Below are positions 50,248-64,000 of a stretch of DNA of 64,000 nucleotides, piece by piece. Below the pieces are notes generated by a model. The model was not told the origin of the DNA. It saw nothing but the letters and a program-made list of their open reading frames with translations, and did no database searches. The position numbers and the translations under genes are program-made. Source of the DNA: Arctopsyche grandis (Eukaryota; Arthropoda; Insecta; Trichoptera; Hydropsychidae); the NCBI RefSeq assembly GCF_051622035.1, contig NC_135356.1:18403685-18467684 (forward strand), read 5' to 3'. Each line of letters opens with the position of its first letter. Position 1 is the first letter of the stretch.

Positions 50248-51219
50248 ATGCAGTGTTGCGCATCTTGTGAAACGAAATTTTCTAATGGTGTTCAATGTGG
50301 TATTTGTAAGAGGCACTATGATTTTGATTGTGCCAACATTACGGAAGGCGGCTACAATAGATTGGGAGTTATTAAAAGGGCTGCATGGAAGTGTCCACGA
50401 TGCCGTAATCCACAAAGTTCTCAGTCTTTGACTGAGTCACCTTCGCCGTCATTGAATACACTACTTAAGGATTTCCTTGATATAAAACGTAGCATATCAT
50501 GCCTGCCGTCGCTTGCAGAAGACATAAAAACGTTAAAAACTGATATTTGCAACCTCAAAGCAACATGTGAATTTAACAGTTCAAAGATTATTGAGGCTGA
50601 AAACAGGATAAGTGCAGTAGAGGATAAAGTAAAAGACATTTACAGGGATTTATGTACTGAGAAAATCACTACCAATGATATCAAAGCTCGACAAAATAGG
50701 TTTGAAACCAGATCGCGTAGTAATAATATTGTATTGCAAGCTGTACCCGAAAAGTGCACTGAGAATGTAATAGATATATTCAAAAAACTTTGCAAGACTA
50801 TCTCTGAGCCGATGGATGACAACTTAATATTATCCTGCCACAGAACTGCTAAATCAAACAAGAACAGTGACCGCCCTCGGAACATAATAGTAAGTGTACC
50901 GAGTTCACGTCACCGCGATCGTATCCTGTCTACTATACATCGCCACAATCGTAGTGCGCGTGCTACAAATCAACGGAACAACAACTTAGCTCTACTCAAC
51001 TCTTCTCACTTGGGCATCTCTGGAACGCCCGTTAGAATATATGCAGCTGATCATTTATCACCAGAATCAAAATCACTTCACGGTGCCGCAAGAGCTACTG
51101 CCAAAAAAAATTATTATAAATATGTATGGGTTAAATTTGGTAAAATATTTATGCGTAAAGACGACAAATCGAACTCGATATTTATTCGAGATATAAATTG
51201 TCTTGCTAATATTAAGTAA
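50248..51219 (+). CDS. LINE ORF1 with PHD-like zinc finger
   Basis: An intact 323-codon frame. Residues 1-50 hold a PHD/RING-like metal-binding pattern (CCASCETKFSNGVQCGICKR, H, DC, then WKCPRC). A predicted coiled coil follows (ISAVEDKVKDIYRDL region), then an RRM/esterase-unlike basic domain (FETRSRSNNIVLQAVPE, ILSCHRTAKSNKNSDRPRNI). Such PHD-ORF1 proteins are typical of CR1/L2-group LINEs, where they bind the element RNA. The start was chosen at the first ATG before the first Cys pair. It is the only intact frame in the element. Confidence 0.85.
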   Translation: MQCCASCETKFSNGVQCGICKRHYDFDCANITEGGYNRLGVIKRAAWKCPRCRNPQSSQSLTESPSPSLNTLLKDFLDIKRSISCLPSLAEDIKTLKTDICNLKATCEFNSSKIIEAENRISAVEDKVKDIYRDLCTEKITTNDIKARQNRFETRSRSNNIVLQAVPEKCTENVIDIFKKLCKTISEPMDDNLILSCHRTAKSNKNSDRPRNIIVSVPSSRHRDRILSTIHRHNRSARATNQRNNNLALLNSSHLGISGTPVRIYAADHLSPESKSLHGAARATAKKNYYKYVWVKFGKIFMRKDDKSNSIFIRDINCLANIK

Positions 51220-51299
51220 TATTACTAAAATTTTTATTTACTCGTGTAATATATAACTCCTAGATTCGTAGGTTTTTCTTTATTTTTTCAAAATGTCAA

Positions 51300-54098
51300 C
51301 AGATGTAAGTCTAAAATTTCCAATATGCACCTTCAAGTACTTGCCAATAATTTCGATATCATCTGCCTTGCGGAAACAAACTTTGATAACTCCATATTTA
51401 GCGAAGAATTGTTTGATAATAGATATATAGTTTACCGTAGAGACAGAGATGTTTTGAATAGCTCCAAAAAGGAAGGTGTAGGTGTCCTCCTAGCTATAAA
51501 AAAACAGTTAACCTCATTTAGGCTATTATATTGGGAAAGCACTGTTGAAGATCTTTGGGTTAGGATATATCTAAATTGTAATTTTATTATTAACATTTGT
51601 TTAGTTTACCTACCCCCTAACTTAAATAATAATCTTCTACAGGCTTTCTATGAAAAATGTCATGAAATTTTTTCTAATACTGATACCAACCATGAATTAA
51701 TTATTGTTGGTGATTTTAATATACCTAACATTGTTTGGTCAAAAGACTCTAGTAGCACTAAAATGTTAATAAACAATACCATTGATTCGAAATCGTCCTT
51801 GTTATTTAATCTTATGGCTAAAAAAACTTTAATGGTCGTATTTTGGACTTATTCTTATGTAGCTTTGAACCATCTAGCTTATCTATAGCATGTCCAGTTA
51901 GTAAGTTGGATAAACACCATCCAGCATTCGATGTGCTCTTAGTTCTTAAGAAGATAAAATATCTTAAGCCCTTATGTAATAACATTGTACTTCATTACAG
52001 AAGATGTAATTTTGGTAATTGCAGAACTAATTTATCATTAATAGATTGGTCTGATCTTTTTAATAATTTGAGCATTGATGAATCGGTCAGTGTATTCTAC
52101 AACACATTATATAGTATTATTGGTGACAATACACCTACAAAGAAGATTGTATCTGACACTGGCCGATATCCAATCTGATTCAGTAAATCATTGGTGAAAT
52201 GTCTCAAGGAGAAAGCCAAAGTACATAAAAGGTACAAAGTCTTTGGTAATCCCAGAGATTACGACACCTTTGCATTATTAAGAACTCGCTCTAAGAGACT
52301 GTTGTCCAAATGCCATACTGACTACTTGTCCTATACTGAATCCCGCATTTCTCTGAACCCTAAATGCTTTTGGTCTTACACCAAGTATAAATGCAAGGGT
52401 AATTCTTTGCCCGAAACTTTAAAATTTAATAACATTTGTGCCTCATCTGGCTTAGATATGTGTGAATTTTTTTCGGAATATTTTTCATCTGTGCATAACA
52501 ATGAAGATTGCTCTCTTTCATATGTGGACGCTCACATTGACAATTGCTCGTACTGCCTTGATAAAATATATGTTAAAAAAAAGGAGATTACTTATGTCCT
52601 ATTAAATTTAGATGTAAATAAGGGTGCTGGCATACGGTGCTGGCATAAGGGTGCATACCTCCATACTTTATTAAAACTTGTTATTTGGAACTTGTGGAAC
52701 CCTTATTTATAATTTTTAACAATTCTTTATCTGCTGGTGTATTCTCTTCTAAATGGAAACTAGCCAATATTGTACCTATTTTCAAGTCTGGCGATAAATC
52801 ACTTTGTAATAACTATAGACCAATAAGTATCTTATCCTGTTTTGCTAAAATTTTTGAATGTTTAACTTATAATCATATTTATTCTCATGTAGTGCCTAAA
52901 ATTGCACAGGAACAACATGGATTTGTTAAAAAAAAACAACCGTGTCTAATCTTGTTGAATTCACTACCACAATTTATAAATATCTTAATACTCGTACACA
53001 AGTAGATGTTATATATACAGACTTTCAAAAGGCTTTTGACAAGGTTAATCACGGTTTGCTAATTCGTAAATTATCTAAATTTGGAATTCATGGCAATTTA
53101 CTTAGATGGTTAACTTCCTATGTTAATTTGAGAAGTCAATTGGTTACAATTAAGGGTTTCTCATCTGCCCCTAGAATAATCCTTTCAGGAGTTCCTCAAG
53201 GTTCTCACCTTGGACCACTTCTGTTTATTATTTTTATTAATGATATAATCCCCCTACTGAAGTGTCAATGCTTACTTTATGCCGATGATCTCAAGGTTTT
53301 CCGTCCTATCAATAGTGAGTCGGATTGCTTAAAATTACAATCCGACATTGATATAATACCTGAATGGTGTAATGTAAACCTTATGCATCTTAATATTTCT
53401 AAATGCTTCTCATTGACACTTTCCAGAAATCGTAACCTAATTGACTTTACTTACAATATTAATAACGTAGATCTTATAGCAAAACATTGTGCCAGAGACT
53501 TAGGTATACTTATTCCAAACTATCATTTAATGAACATATTTATCATATTGTTACTATATCTTATAAACTCTTGGGATTTATTTGCCAAGTTGCGAAGCCC
53601 TTTAAGAATCCCCATACTCTGATTCTACTCTATTACAGTTTGGTTCGTAGTAATATGGAGTATGCTTCAATCATATGGTCTCCCTATTACCAAACTCACA
53701 TTGAGCATTTAGAAACAATCCAGAAGCGTTTTTTGTGCCATTTATCCTATAAGACTGGTCTTAAAAAACTGTTACCATCTTATAATGACAGACTTTCTTT
53801 TTTCCATATTGCAAGTTTGTCTCAGCGTAGAAGGGTTTCTGATTTGTTAATTTTATATAAGATTGCTAATGGTATTCTTGACACATCTGTTTTAAGTGAG
53901 ATTAATTTTAACGTTCATGCCCGATTCACCAGATGCACAAATCTTTTTTATCCACCAATTTGTCAAAGCAACACCTCTTTCAATAGTGCAATTGTTCGTA
54001 TATGCCGTATTTACGATAGCTTAGATGATCGCCCTGACCTCTTTAGTGACTCTTTTAGTATTTTTAGGACAAAGGTGAAGAAAATAATATGTGGTTGA
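51300..54098 (+). pseudogene. LINE ORF2: endonuclease and reverse transcriptase, frame-shifted
   Basis: Pieces in order: apurinic-type endonuclease (FDIICLAETNFDNSIF, then IIVGDFNIPNIVW); an endonuclease-RT linker; and RT blocks SKWKLANIVPIFKSGDKSLC, NNYRPISILS, DFQKAFDKVNHGLL, SGVPQGSHLGPLLFIIFIND and the catalytic YADD near 53278. The C-terminal segment is VRSNMEYASIIWSPYYQTHI to SIFRTKVKKIICG at 54098. Breaks near 51840, 52180, 52680, 52980 and 53500 prevent a functional protein, yet most motifs are intact, so decay is recent. Confidence 0.9.
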
Positions 54099-54535
54099 TT
54101 TGCTTCTTCACCCTTATAGTCTTTCTTTTTCTTTTTTTTTTTACTTTATCTGTATCTTTTTCTTTATCTGTTTATTTTCTTTTTTTTTAAATCTTGATGT
54201 TTTTGTAATTTTACTTTTTTATATCACCATGTGGTGCTCACTGTAAATGGAATATTATATTTTTATTTATGTTTATTATTATTTTTTGTCTCATTATACA
54301 ACTTTATTTTTATATTTTATTCTGTATGTGTGCCTATTTAAATAAAATAAAATAAAAAATAAAATATGTACATTCATACATACCCTTTTTATTTTAAAAT
54401 ATGATGCTGGTCCGTGAGAATTACTGAAAAATATATACTAGTCCGCCAGCTGAAAAAGTTTGAGTAGCACTGATGTAGATTCAGTAATTTTCTTATTGAA
54501 TGAATATTATTTTGTATGTTCGACTCGTTTTTTCA

Positions 54536-54771
54536 TGGAATTGTTTTATATATTAGTGTTTTATTTACAAAGAATGCTATTTCTGATGCTTCCAATGCAA
54601 TTAAAAATGCATTTTCGATTGTATTTGGACCAAATACAATACATATTATGTGTTGAGCACATATGAAGCGAAATGTGTTTGAGGGATTAGTAAATGCAGA
54701 CTCAAGAGATGATATCCAGCAGAATATCGTCATGCTTCAGTTATCTCCATTGAAGGGAATTTTTGAATAGG
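54536..54771 (+). pseudogene. Mutator-like (MULE) transposase fragment
   Basis: One plus-strand frame reads ISVLFTKNAISDASNAIKNA, FSIVFGPNTIHIMC, a TGA where a Trp codon is expected, then AHMKRNVFEGLVNADSRDDI up to a stop. The pattern SDASxAIxNAF..MCWAHxKRNV is that of MULE transposases at and after the third catalytic region. No element ends were found. It begins about 55 bp after the hAT target duplication. Confidence 0.6.
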
Positions 54772-54774
54772 TTA

Positions 54775-57000
54775 TGCCTTTATTTATTTATAAATAGAGA
54801 CTCAATTCATAACCTTTGGAGAGAAGATTTTAGTCGACAAAAAAGTGGTATAAAAATAATGTTTTATATTGACCTTTTATTATTTTATGCTGGCACTTTA
54901 TTGATTTTAATTCTAATTTATATACTTACCAAAATTGATTAGAATACTGGCCATTTAATTTGTTGCCTTTACAAAGTATCATTTGCTGTAATTGGATTTA
55001 GTTAAACCAACATTGACTGCACACTATTTTTTTTATTATTTATATTTGAGGTATCAATTTCATGTAATGTTTTAAAACATAAGAAAAAAAAACAACTCTG
55101 TGAATAACACTATTTATTAATACTATTTGAAGATATAGCTCGTTTCTACTAAAATTTCACCTTTTGATTAAAAATAAACGCAATACAGACAAATTATTAT
55201 TCCAACAATAATAATAATATTCTGTATTTATCTTAAATACAGAGAAATAAATTTATTTTATAACTGTATAACAATATATTAATATTATTAAATGTTAAAA
55301 CAATTTAAGCTGTAAACATAATTATACAACAGGACCATATACGAATAATAATTTCAGTATTTTATAATGAAAATACACTTAAGCAGGTTCTATTGTAAAT
55401 AAATTATATAATTTTATCATATGAGTATAATAAAATCTAAAAGGATTGAATCACATATTTTTATTTTTACCTATTGACAGAGACACTTCAAATTAGTTAA
55501 CTTTCAGTCAGATTTTGAGCTGCAGGATTTTTAAGATGTCAATTAGAATGGAATAATTTAAAATATTAATAAATAGAAAATAGTCGTAAATTGATTTGTT
55601 TTGAATCGAAAATAAGCTATGTCGCTTTTAAGCACTTTTAAGCCCGTAAAGCGTACTCAGTTAATCGCCTAATGTTCATGTGCTTATTATTTCAGCAAGG
55701 TGCTTTTGCATCATTTATTTTGCACTCACAATTGCAGTTTTCAATGCATTGATATTAAAAGTTTTCATGCCACCATTCTCATATTATTCAACAGCGTTTC
55801 TTAGAACGATGACAATAATTTTATTAATACATTTAGTTGAGATAAATTAAATATTGCTTGTTTACATATGTATTTCGAAGCACTGTTCTCGATTACTTCA
55901 GGAATATTTTCACTGACGAACTGAAATACAATATTTTTGCATATAAATGTCGCAAATTTTACCTGGTTTTTTATTGATTTTTATTTTTACTTGGATTTAA
56001 AGTATATCCAAGAGTGTAAATGTCCCACGAATGACATTCAAATAACAGTTTCATTATATATAGAATATTAAATGGGGCTTTGAATCAACAGGTGTAGCCT
56101 CTGAAAGTTGATGACAATGAATTTCACCTCCAATTTTGATTCATCGTTTATGACATTATGAATAGATAATGTATATTTTTATTATTAGGTGTATATTTTG
56201 TATTAAGGTGTATATTTATATTAAGTTTATATAAAAGTTTTGGTCACTCTTTGAAAATGATATATTGCTTAGCCATTGCTTGATTATGGCTGACACGACA
56301 CTTAAAATTTAACAACAATTGACAACTTGTAAAATCTACAAAGGCAGTGATTGCACTATCAATATCAGTACAAACTAAATATGGAAACTTACATACGTAG
56401 AACGCACATCGAACGATACTGATAGTTGTACAAAATTTTATAAGAACTTACGAGTGAAACTCGAGTTTGTTGGCATCGGAGTAAAACGGTAACTTTCGAT
56501 TTTTAAACTTAGACAACATTTATTTTTAACGGGTTAATAATTTTAAAGATAAGAATCGAATTGAACATACATATTGTATTGGTAGCAATTACCAAAACAT
56601 TCTCTTTTTTGGGTACGTAGCTTAATTTAGTGATTGCGATTTCATTGTACACACAATTATTTAATTTATATAAATTACTTAAGCAACCGTTATAAGTGGC
56701 ATGACCATTAAATTTTTTATATACGTAGGTATAATAAAAATAATTGATACATAGTTACTGCTGTCTATTATTATTAAATTATACTTTTACAATCATAACC
56801 TTGCAGTTGTCCAAATATACATAATACATACACATGTATATGTACATATGTACATACATATTACATATTACAGAAAGATGTCCATATTAAAAGCAACATT
56901 TGCAAATACATACTTGTATATAATTTTACATAACGTAAAAATCAGCGTTATAATGCCATCTGAGTATATTTTACAATCAAAAAGTTCAATACAATAATAC
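54775..57000. other. AT-rich stretch without recognised genes
   Basis: About 2.2 kb with no exon-like frame, no terminal repeats and no homologous copy elsewhere in the window that I could see. TACATA microsatellites lie near 56820-56870. Confidence 0.5.
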
Positions 57001-57015
57001 ATACATACATATGTT

Positions 57016-57281
57016 CATATGAGCTATTATATTTGAAAGTGGTACAAGTCAACTTTGCTCCATTTCCAGAAATATTTCGCAAAACATTAAATATAATACT
57101 TTGCGTTTAACAAAATTTAAAAATACTGGTCGCCTGTAATACGTTTATTCTACTTTTCCAAGATTCTGAACATATCGAATTAAAATAAGTGATATCAATT
57201 TGTGAATGAAGTCAAACAGAAATAGTGTTTTTGGAACTGAAAATTAGACTTCCGCCACTTTCAAATAGACCGGCTCATATA
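57016..57281. mobile_element. CATATGAGCCG MITE, complete copy
   Basis: The ends are CATATGAGCTATTATATTTG and, inverted, ATATGAGCCGGTCTATTTGA, about 22 bp pairing. The interior is in reverse orientation relative to 27187-27442 (AACATTAAATATAATACTTT precedes GTTTAACAAAATTTAAAAAT). No coding potential is seen. Confidence 0.8.
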
Positions 57282-57670
57282 TTGGGAAAGTTTTCTTCAG
57301 CTTTTCCTCGGACATAAACATAATACACACCTTTGTTTTTTGTTTAAATAAATTAAGATACCAACCTACGGTGAAAATGCACTAGTAAGGCTTCAACCAA
57401 CCGTTGTCAATATTAAACGCAATCGAAATTTTCCAGCTATTTTCCACAATCCTGCTGTGTTCGTTTTTTAAAAAAGCTTCCATCGCACACTCACACGCAT
57501 ACACACACATACATGCACGAATAAATACAAATATATGTACATATGTTATGTAAGAAAAGTCTGGAATACTAGATATAGTATTTTAAACATTGATTATTTT
57601 AAAAAATTGCCAAAATAAGGATGATACTGTTAACTTATTACACAAATCATGTCATGATGCAATTTAAACC

Positions 57671-57875
57671 TTTTTGACTACCATAGCAATAAAAATAAAG
57701 TAATAATTAAAGCCCGGACCCAAAGCGCGCCACTCATTGTTCAATTGTTGTAAATGCTTTGTAAGAAAGGTTCGGAAAACCTTTAACAATGCATTTACAA
57801 TATTTGAAAAATGAACGGCGCGCTCTGGGTCCGGGCTTTAAACTTTACTTTATTTTTATTGCTATGGTAGTTAGT
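57671..57875. repeat. Extended palindrome enclosing a 133-bp MITE
   Basis: Beyond the MITE (57708-57840), the flanks TACCATAGCAATAAAAATAA and, inverted, TACCATAGCAATAAAAATAA also pair, extending the hairpin to about 205 bp. Either the MITE landed in the centre of another palindrome or the locus arose by inverted duplication. Confidence 0.8.
57708..57840. mobile_element. 133-bp palindromic MITE
   Basis: The ends are TAAAGCCCGGACCCAAAGCG and, inverted, TAAAGCCCGGACCCAGAGCG. The arms pair around the GGTTCGGAAAACC loop. The length is identical to the copies at 11891 and 13631. The 8-bp flanks do not match here. Confidence 0.88.
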
Positions 57876-58362
57876 TTTTTTTTTGTCTTTCATACATCCT
57901 TTATTTTTTGACATTTTTATAAAGGCTAGGTGTTTCTACCGCTATAAGCTTCTATATCAAAATGTAATAAGAAGCTTAAACATTATTTTTGATTAATGTA
58001 ATTATTATTTTTTTTCACCCATAGTTGATTTCGAGCGAAATGGACTTTATTATGGTAAATGTTGCCGTTTTTCATTTACAACAAGATTAAAAAAATCAAA
58101 AAAAATAAAAACCGAGTCTTTTCAAGGCGATTTCCTCATAAATAAACGTCATGTTTAAAAAGTTTTAGTAACTATTCCAGGCTTTACTTACGTACTTGGC
58201 GTTTTCACCTCATAGCGTGTCCATTGAGACTAACAATTATAAAAATCTTTTATATAGGACATATTTTAGAGAGGAAAAATGAACCCCTTGAACTGGTGTG
58301 AATCGTGACGTGGAACACATCATCGTGAGATAAAAGCATAATATCCCCAATAGCCAATAAAT

Positions 58363-58751
58363 GGGTCTACCTCACGGGCCGGTATGTGAAATTACCGAAA
58401 ACGCAAATATCGGAAGGCAAAAATCGAAAATCGAAAGATCTTAAGTCGAAAGATAAAAAAAAAGTGCATGGTAAACGGTACATACTCACTTAATTTGCGC
58501 GAGCAGGATACAACAGGAACAAGAGGAACAGGCTTTTCCTCCCGTATTAATGTGCGCGCGCAGAATACGGGAGGAAAAGCCTGTTCCTCTTGTTCCTGTT
58601 GTATCCTGCTCGCGCATATTAAGTGAGTATGTACCGTTTACCATGCACCCTTTTTTTTGATCTTTTGACTTAAGATCTTTCGATTTTCGATCTTTGCCTT
58701 CCGATATTTGCGTTTTCGATAATTTCACATTCTGGCCCGTCACGGAGACCG
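58363..58751. mobile_element. Complete foldback element, 389 bp, 9-bp TSD
   Basis: A 9-bp direct repeat CCAATAAAT (58354-58362 and 58752-58760) flanks a near-perfect inverted repeat with arms of about 180 bp. The arm, from the right end on the minus strand, runs CGGTCTCCGTGACGGGCC, GTGAAATTATCGAAAACGCA, AATATCGGAAGGCAAAGATC, GAAAGATCTTAAGTC, GCATGGTAAACGGTACATAC, GCGCGAGCAGGATACAACAG and GAACAAGAGGAACAGGCTTT, to the loop TAATGTGCGCGCGCAGA. Long terminal repeats plus a 9-bp duplication suggest a Mutator-like non-autonomous element. There is no coding sequence. Confidence 0.92.
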
Positions 58752-58758
58752 CCAATAA

Positions 58759-58766
<8 letters not shown>

Positions 58767-58851
<85 letters not shown>
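58767..58851. repeat. (AT)n microsatellite
   Basis: An uninterrupted AT run of about 85 bp that starts right after the foldback target duplication. Confidence 0.97.
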
Positions 58852-58854
<3 letters not shown>

Positions 58855-59028
58855 ATTTATCTTTGAACATTTTTCACAACTTAATTTAAATTTGAATACA
58901 ATAATTATACATATTTAGTTTTTTTTTTTAATATTATCATATTTTATAATGTAATAGTTAAATGAACGCCGTTTGATGGCAACAACGAACAGCACAGCCG
59001 CAAGAGACGTGCACCAGGCTAGGATTGT

Positions 59029-63296
<4,268 letters not shown>

Positions 63297-63299
63297 CTG

Positions 63300-64000
63300 A
63301 AAATTAAAGTAGCCAAAGATTATAAATATGGAAAAATCTTTTTTTTTTTTATTTAATTCTTATGATTTTTTTACATTTTTCTTAGTCAATATTATGAAAA
63401 ATGGTGCAATAAAATCAATTTTTATACTTCTATCTTCCATTATTTATTTAAAATAAATAATGTGTTCTATTAAAATGACTTCAAATATTGAAATTTTATC
63501 TCCTGGATTTCATTTTAAAGCTAGCTTATAACATTGCAAATAAGTAGTGAGTGGGTTGTGCAAGTAATCAGAATTTAAAGTAGCAAGAATACCGGAGCGG
63601 AGACTAATCGATCTTTACTTAGTTTTACCTACTTAATTCGAATATGACAATAGTTTTTGTTGGCTTACAATCGTTCAAGAGATGTGAGCGTTTAAAAATA
63701 TGTGCAATTTTTACAGATTTTGCCTTTTGCAGTCTTTAATTCAAAATCGAGTATTGCTGTGCCAAAAGTAAATATTGGAATCAATAGTCAGATTTTTTTT
63801 CTATAGATTGTAGATTTTATTTCTTTAAAATGCGTATAATAAATTATCTAGCGAATTTTAAAAGTCAAAAATATTGTTTTTCCATAATATTATTTTTTAA
63901 GGTAATTTTTTAAGCTAACGTTTTAAGGGTTGGTTTTCAATCTCAATATTTTATTTTTATTTTATTTGAAGGAACTAATTCGAACGGTAAACTATTTTAA
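63300..64000. other. Intron of the transporter gene
   Basis: The acceptor of the exon at 63296 implies that this is intronic. It is AT-rich with no exon, transposon end or repeat recognised, and the upstream coding exons are beyond the window. Confidence 0.6.

Larger units (their letters stand above)
49965..54366 (+). mobile_element. CR1/jockey-group LINE nested in the hAT element
   Basis: It includes a 5' UTR of uncertain start, ORF1 (50248-51219), ORF2 (about 51300-54098, frame-shifted), and a 3' UTR with an AAATAAAATAAAATAAAAAA tail ending near 54366. It lies in the same orientation as the host hAT. The ORF2 C-terminus resembles that of the LINE at 29330-30303. Confidence 0.88.
49027..54473 (+). 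mobile_element. hAT element with perfect TSD, carrying a nested LINE
   Basis: The termini CAGTGCTACTCAAACTATGG and, inverted, CAGTGCTACTCAAACTTTTT, are followed inward by GGTCCGCGG / GCGGACTAGT-type sequence. They are flanked by identical 8-bp repeats ATGTAGAT (49019-49026 and 54474-54481). The element keeps only the C-terminal third of its transposase and then hosts a ~4.4-kb LINE, so the original hAT was about 1 kb and already internally deleted. Confidence 0.92.

Overview
The window is eukaryotic and almost certainly from an insect. Evidence: AT-rich DNA full of TACATA/TATGTA and (TA)n microsatellites; short exons with GT..AG introns; two genes whose exons match conserved animal families; and insect-type Ty3/gypsy, RTE, jockey/CR1, hAT, Tc1, Tigger and tRNA-derived SINE sequences. 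I cannot tell Diptera from Lepidoptera or another order. Most of the window is mobile DNA, nearly all of it dead.

Two host genes are supported. On the + strand, a RASGEF1-type Ras guanine-nucleotide exchange factor has eight exons at 42303-45243 that splice in frame through the stop codon (440 codons). A GC-rich exon at 3063-3230, with its own upstream in-frame stop, ATG and phase-0 donor, is a good candidate for the first coding exon. Together they give 472 aa, about the usual length of the family, with a first intron of about 39 kb. On the - strand, the last four exons of a proton-coupled amino acid transporter (SLC36/PAT family) lie at 63296-59029; its N-terminus is outside the window. A third, unrecognised terminal exon may exist at 20014-19696 (-). 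A TATA + initiator + CRE promoter-like cluster at 26168-26297 is followed by a 5' leader ending ATG|gtcagt, and may be an alternative start for the RasGEF gene.

Layout: 1-3 kb, MITE, foldback and SINE fragments; 3.06-3.23 kb, candidate exon 1; 3.6-6.2 kb, a GC-rich MITE and a degraded ZBED-type hAT; 6.4-11.3 kb, a gypsy-type element (gag, protease, RT, RNase H, integrase, tRNA-Ser-type primer site, one LTR); 11.3-14.0 kb, an RTE LINE carrying nested MITEs; 14-25.8 kb, scattered SINE, MITE, Tc1, hAT, RTE and jockey remnants; 25.8-26.4 kb, the promoter-like island; 27-32 kb, MITEs, a 657-bp TTAA element, a CR1-like LINE end and a five-copy tandem repeat; 33.3-40.3 kb, a five-unit tandem array containing a foldback element, interrupted by a 1620-bp Tc1 element and a block with six ACCGGAAGT motifs; 40.5-41.9 kb, a Tigger-like element; 42.3-45.2 kb, RasGEF exons; 49.0-54.5 kb, a hAT element with perfect 8-bp target duplication that carries a CR1/jockey-like LINE; 54.5-54.8 kb, a MULE transposase fragment; 57-58.8 kb, MITEs and a complete foldback element; 59.0-63.3 kb, the transporter gene.

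The least ordinary item is the foldback family. The 58.4-kb copy is a 389-bp near-perfect hairpin flanked by a 9-bp direct repeat, as expected of a Mutator-like non-autonomous element, and related hairpins form part of the tandem unit in the RasGEF intron. All family assignments come from reading motifs by eye; no search was run.
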